From: Mesorhizobium sp. WSM3860
GTDB lineage: Bacteria > Pseudomonadota > Alphaproteobacteria > Rhizobiales > Rhizobiaceae
Direction: 5' to 3'
Length of the DNA: 64,000 nt
Assembly (NCBI RefSeq): GCF_002294995.1
Contig: NZ_NSGF01000021.1
Location: forward strand, 41,884-105,883
Positions 60,866-64,000 of this stretch are shown here, piece by piece. Position 1 is the stretch's first letter; the number at the start of each line of letters is the position of its first letter. Both the position numbers and the translations under genes were made by a program. Under the pieces are notes generated by a model, which was not told the DNA's origin, made no database searches, and saw nothing but the letters and a program-made list of their open reading frames with translations.

Positions 60866-63800
60866 TCATGCGTGGCCGGGCAAGGGCTCGAAGGCTTCTG
60901 TTCGGGCAAGGGGGATTTCAAGCAGGCACTCCAGGCCGGTGGGCCGGAAGTTCAATTCGACACTCCCGCTCAACTCGTACTCTAAACTCTGCTGAATGAA
61001 GGCGACTCCAAAATTCCTGCGGGATGGTTCTTCCACGGCCGGACCGCCGACTTCTTTCCAGCTGATCGACAGCATGCCCGGCTTCACAACGTCCCAGGAG
61101 ACTTCGACGCGGCCGGTGTCGACGGAAAGCGCGCCATATTTGGCGGCGTTGCTGGCAAGCTCGAAGAACACCATGCCGAGCGCCGCCGCCGTTGCCGCAT
61201 CGAGATGAAACGGCGCCCCATGCAGGACGAGGTTCTGGCGTTCTGTGCTGTTGTAGGGCGAAAATGTCGCCCTGAGCAGTTGCTCGAGGTCGGCGTCGCC
61301 CCAATTGTGGGACGACAGGACCTCATGCGTGCGCGCCATTGCGTGCAGTCGCTCATGGAATGATGTCGCGAATTCCCCCATTGAGCTTGACGAGCGGATC
61401 ATGCGCGAGGTCAGTGCGGTGATCGTGGCTAGGATGTTCTTCACACGATGCTGCAGCTCGTGAAGCAGCCTCTCCTGAGCGCGCTCGGCCTCCTTATGGT
61501 TCGAGACATCGACCAGGGCCGCAATAGCGCCCCGAACCCTGCCGGACTCGTCAAACAGCGGATTGGCCGACATCATCACGTCGATGCTTGAGCCGTCCCC
61601 CTGCGCGATTCGGGCTTCGTAGCCGGGGACGGGCTTGCCCGTTCGCATCGCCTTCTGCAAGGGCTGGTCGTTCGCTTCCACCGCGGCGCCGTTGATCATC
61701 AGTGGGAGCCCGGCCGGCACAGTGGTCAGCTTGCCATCCGCGGCGCGCCGGCCGGCGAGTTCGGCCGCGCGGCGATTGGCGCGGATGGCATCGCCGTCGC
61801 CGTCTTCGGCGATGAAGATGCCGACAGGCACAAGGTCGAGAACAGTCTCCAGACTTTCGAGGCGGTTGCGCAGGTCGTGCGACAGCGCACCGATTTTTTC
61901 TTCCGCCAGCGAAACCCGGGTGACGTCAACGAAGGTGACGACCACGCCGGCAATGACATTGTCGACCGTCCGGTAAGGCATGACGCGCATGATATAACGC
62001 TTGCCGCTTTCGGTGCCTTGGACCGGCCTTTCTACTGTTCCCAGCCGCTGCAGCACCTGCTCCATGTCGGGCTGCAGCCCGTCGGCGGCAAAGCGGGGCC
62101 GCACATGCGCGAGCGGCCGGCCGACATCGCTTTCGACCAGCCTGAACAGATCGCGCGCCGCCGGAGTGAAGCTCTTGATGCAGAGGTCGCGGTCCACAAA
62201 CACTGTCGCGATCTGTGTGCTTTCGAGAAGGTTGGACATGTCGTTGTTGGCGCGAGTGAGCTCGTCGACGCGGATGTTGAGCTCGGCATTGATGGTCTGC
62301 AGTTCCTCGTTGATCGATTGGAGTTCTTCCTTCGAGGTCTCCAGTTCCTCGTTGGACGACTGCAGCTCCTCGTTGATGGAAGACAGCTCCTCGTTGGAGG
62401 ATTTCAACTCCTCGTTGGAGGATTCAAGCTCTTCCGTCGTGATCTGCAGCCGTTCCTTGGTCTCCCGCAGCTCCTTTTCGAGCTGACTGACGTTGGCGCT
62501 TTCGACATCGTCGCTCGTGTGGACGGGCTCGTCCTCTGCCTCCGCCTTTATCCCGCCGATATCGCGGAAGACCAGCATGTAGAGCGGATCCGAATTGCCC
62601 TCGACCGGCAGCGGCTGTACGGCGAGGCTGATCGTCTGGCGCCCGCCATTGGTGCCGACGGCAATCTTGTTCTGCACCGCCACCTGTCCGGTGCTGACGG
62701 CCTTGTGTAGCGCAGCGCGCAAATCCATGCGCAGCCCACGACGGGCCATTGAGAAGACGTTGTGGTCGGGCGCGCCGGCGGCAAGTTCCAGATATTTGCC
62801 TGTCCCGCCCGAGCTGTGCATCAGTTCGCCGGCGGCGCTGACGACCACATAGGCCGGCGCATAGCGCTCGACCAGCAAGCGCTCGGCAATCTCCTGCAGG
62901 GTTCCTGTCGTTGCGCGCGGGCGTGTGCTCGGAACAGCCTGCCTGGCCGCGGCGGCAAGCGGGAATTCGGGCAGGCGCTGGCCGACCCCGCTGCGCTTCT
63001 GGAAAATGCGGGTCGGCTTGTCGATGGTCGAGAACAGGCGCACATGGCGCGTGACGTTCTCGGACGAGCCGAGGAAGAGATATCCGTTGTTGCGCAGCGC
63101 GTAATGGAAGATCGGGATGATCTTCTCCTGCAGCTCCGGCCCCATATAGATCAAGAGGTTGCGGCAGGCGATGAGGTCGAGCTTGGAAAAAGGCGGGTCG
63201 CGCAACAGATTGTGCGCCGAGAACAGACAGGCTTCCCGCAACTCAGCGGAAACGCGATATGTGCCGTCCTCGCGCGAGAAGAATTCCTTCAGGCGCTTGG
63301 GGCTCACGTCACTTGCGATCGTTGCCGGATAGCGTCCGGCCCGGGCCACTTCCAGCGCGCGCTCGTCGATGTCGGTGGCAAAGATCTGCAGCTTGGGCGA
63401 GGCGGCGCCGCGCGGCGCGTTCTCCCTCAAGAGCATCGCGATCGAATACGCTTCCTCGCCCGTGGCGCAGCCAGGCACCCACACCCTGATCGTCTCGTCC
63501 GGCTTGCGGCCCTCGAAAAGCTTCGGAATAACCAAGCTCTCTAGGGTATCGAAGGCCTGCGGGTCCCGGAAGAAGCTGGTCACGCCGATGAGCAGGTCCT
63601 GGAACAGAAGGTCGACCTGCTGCGGCTCGTCGCGCAGCCGCTCGTAGAAAGCCGTGGGATCGTCGATCTGCAGCACCTGCATGCGGCGTTGGATGCGCCG
63701 CAGGATGGTGTTGTCCTTGTAGCCGCTGAAATCATGGCCCGTGCGCGTACGCAACAGCCCCGTGATCCGCGAAAGCTGTTCGCCCACTTCGCGCTTGCGG

Positions 63801-64000
63801 CGGTCGCGTTCGCTTTCATCGCGGTTGGCGTGGCTGAAATAGCCGACGAGCTTCGCAGCCATCTCCTCGGCCGGCAGCACCATGTCAACCAGGCCGCTCT
63901 GCACGGCGCTGCGCATCATGCCATCATATTCGGCGCTCTGCTGCGCCAGCGTTAGGCCGCCATGTTCCTTTATTGCCCTGAGCCCGATCGTGCCGTCGCT
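60866..64000 (-). CDS. CheB-CheR-PAS-HWE histidine kinase (5' truncated by window)
   Basis: A hybrid signalling protein; 1044 C-terminal residues are visible and the frame is open to the window edge. The first ~55 residues are the end of a CheB methylesterase domain (SDGTIGLRAIKEHGGLTLAQ). Then comes a CheR methyltransferase (RRMQVLQIDDP; SAM site VWVPGCATGEEAYSIAMLL near 175; FSKLDLIACRNLLIYM near 285). A long repetitive coiled coil spans about 505-590, followed by PAS regions and a HWE-type histidine kinase with ELQHRVKN (H-box, about 848), FFELASNAAKYGALS (N-box, about 950) and the last RNFGVAFIQQSLEYEL. It probably links chemotaxis-like methylation with phosphorelay control. Confidence 0.9.
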   Translation of the reverse strand, partial: SDGTIGLRAIKEHGGLTLAQQSAEYDGMMRSAVQSGLVDMVLPAEEMAAKLVGYFSHANRDESERDRRKREVGEQLSRITGLLRTRTGHDFSGYKDNTILRRIQRRMQVLQIDDPTAFYERLRDEPQQVDLLFQDLLIGVTSFFRDPQAFDTLESLVIPKLFEGRKPDETIRVWVPGCATGEEAYSIAMLLRENAPRGAASPKLQIFATDIDERALEVARAGRYPATIASDVSPKRLKEFFSREDGTYRVSAELREACLFSAHNLLRDPPFSKLDLIACRNLLIYMGPELQEKIIPIFHYALRNNGYLFLGSSENVTRHVRLFSTIDKPTRIFQKRSGVGQRLPEFPLAAAARQAVPSTRPRATTGTLQEIAERLLVERYAPAYVVVSAAGELMHSSGGTGKYLELAAGAPDHNVFSMARRGLRMDLRAALHKAVSTGQVAVQNKIAVGTNGGRQTISLAVQPLPVEGNSDPLYMLVFRDIGGIKAEAEDEPVHTSDDVESANVSQLEKELRETKERLQITTEELESSNEELKSSNEELSSINEELQSSNEELETSKEELQSINEELQTINAELNIRVDELTRANNDMSNLLESTQIATVFVDRDLCIKSFTPAARDLFRLVESDVGRPLAHVRPRFAADGLQPDMEQVLQRLGTVERPVQGTESGKRYIMRVMPYRTVDNVIAGVVVTFVDVTRVSLAEEKIGALSHDLRNRLESLETVLDLVPVGIFIAEDGDGDAIRANRRAAELAGRRAADGKLTTVPAGLPLMINGAAVEANDQPLQKAMRTGKPVPGYEARIAQGDGSSIDVMMSANPLFDESGRVRGAIAALVDVSNHKEAERAQERLLHELQHRVKNILATITALTSRMIRSSSSMGEFATSFHERLHAMARTHEVLSSHNWGDADLEQLLRATFSPYNSTERQNLVLHGAPFHLDAATAAALGMVFFELASNAAKYGALSVDTGRVEVSWDVVKPGMLSISWKEVGGPAVEEPSRRNFGVAFIQQSLEYELSGSVELNFRPTGLECLLEIPLARTEAFEPLPGHA

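Overview
The window looks like a chromosomal or large-replicon segment of an alphaproteobacterium of the order Rhizobiales, most likely Mesorhizobium or a close relative. The evidence is the high GC content, a DUF768 protein and other small proteins typical of that group, a manganese catalase next to a ferritin-like protein, and a HWE-type histidine kinase. The genus is an inference from gene content only.

Region 1 (1-5.3 kb) is the 3' part of a carbohydrate uptake and catabolism operon, all on the + strand and tightly packed: ABC transporter ATPase (cut by the window start), RbsC-like permease, phosphotriesterase-family hydrolase, glutamine-amidotransferase-like protein, PfkB sugar kinase and a BtpA/SgcQ family protein.

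Region 2 (about 5.36-44.7 kb) is a genomic island packed with antiviral and restriction genes. A tyrosine integrase at 43.0-44.6 kb faces a tRNA-Thr(GGT) gene at 44.7 kb. A 12-bp piece of the tRNA T-arm recurs at 5,362 just after the sugar operon, a candidate distal attachment site. From left to right the island holds: (a) an anti-phage dCTP deaminase (AvcD/DCD-like) with a divergent 57-residue protein; (b) a two-gene Druantia type III-like system (DruH + giant DruE helicase); (c) a minus-strand group with a RelE-like/UvrD helicase fusion, a small protein, a caspase-like protease and a DUF4145 protein; (d) a minus-strand restriction operon: Res-type helicase-nuclease, DUF262/HNH protein, a frameshifted small gene, a PGN_0703-type nuclease, a 5-fold beta-flower repeat protein, a large DNA methyltransferase and a frameshifted HNH nuclease; (e) a serine recombinase and a DUF3102 operon under a promoter with an embedded operator; (f) an XRE regulator, DUF4258-like protein and PD-(D/E)XK nuclease operon; (g) an ExoI-like exonuclease; (h) a second XRE operon with two small proteins; (i) an AbiEi antitoxin whose AbiEii toxin has decayed to a remnant.

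Region 3 (44.8-64 kb) is sparse and partly decayed. It has many small rhizobial conserved proteins, pseudogenes of an SRAP/YedK peptidase and a metallo-beta-lactamase-fold hydrolase, and two families of dispersed repeats in the same order at both ends. It also carries a set with a stress or respiration flavour: ferritin-like protein, ClpP-like protease, orphan nuoD, Crp/Fnr regulator, manganese catalase, orphan cytochrome c oxidase subunit I and a DUF2243 membrane protein. The window ends inside a CheB-CheR-PAS-HWE histidine kinase.

The best candidates for something poorly described are the restriction operon with the beta-flower protein (22.0-32.6 kb), the helicase/caspase-like group (17.4-21.9 kb), and two related palindromes upstream of two minus-strand operons, which could be shared control sites. 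No CRISPR array, rRNA or intact insertion sequence was seen.
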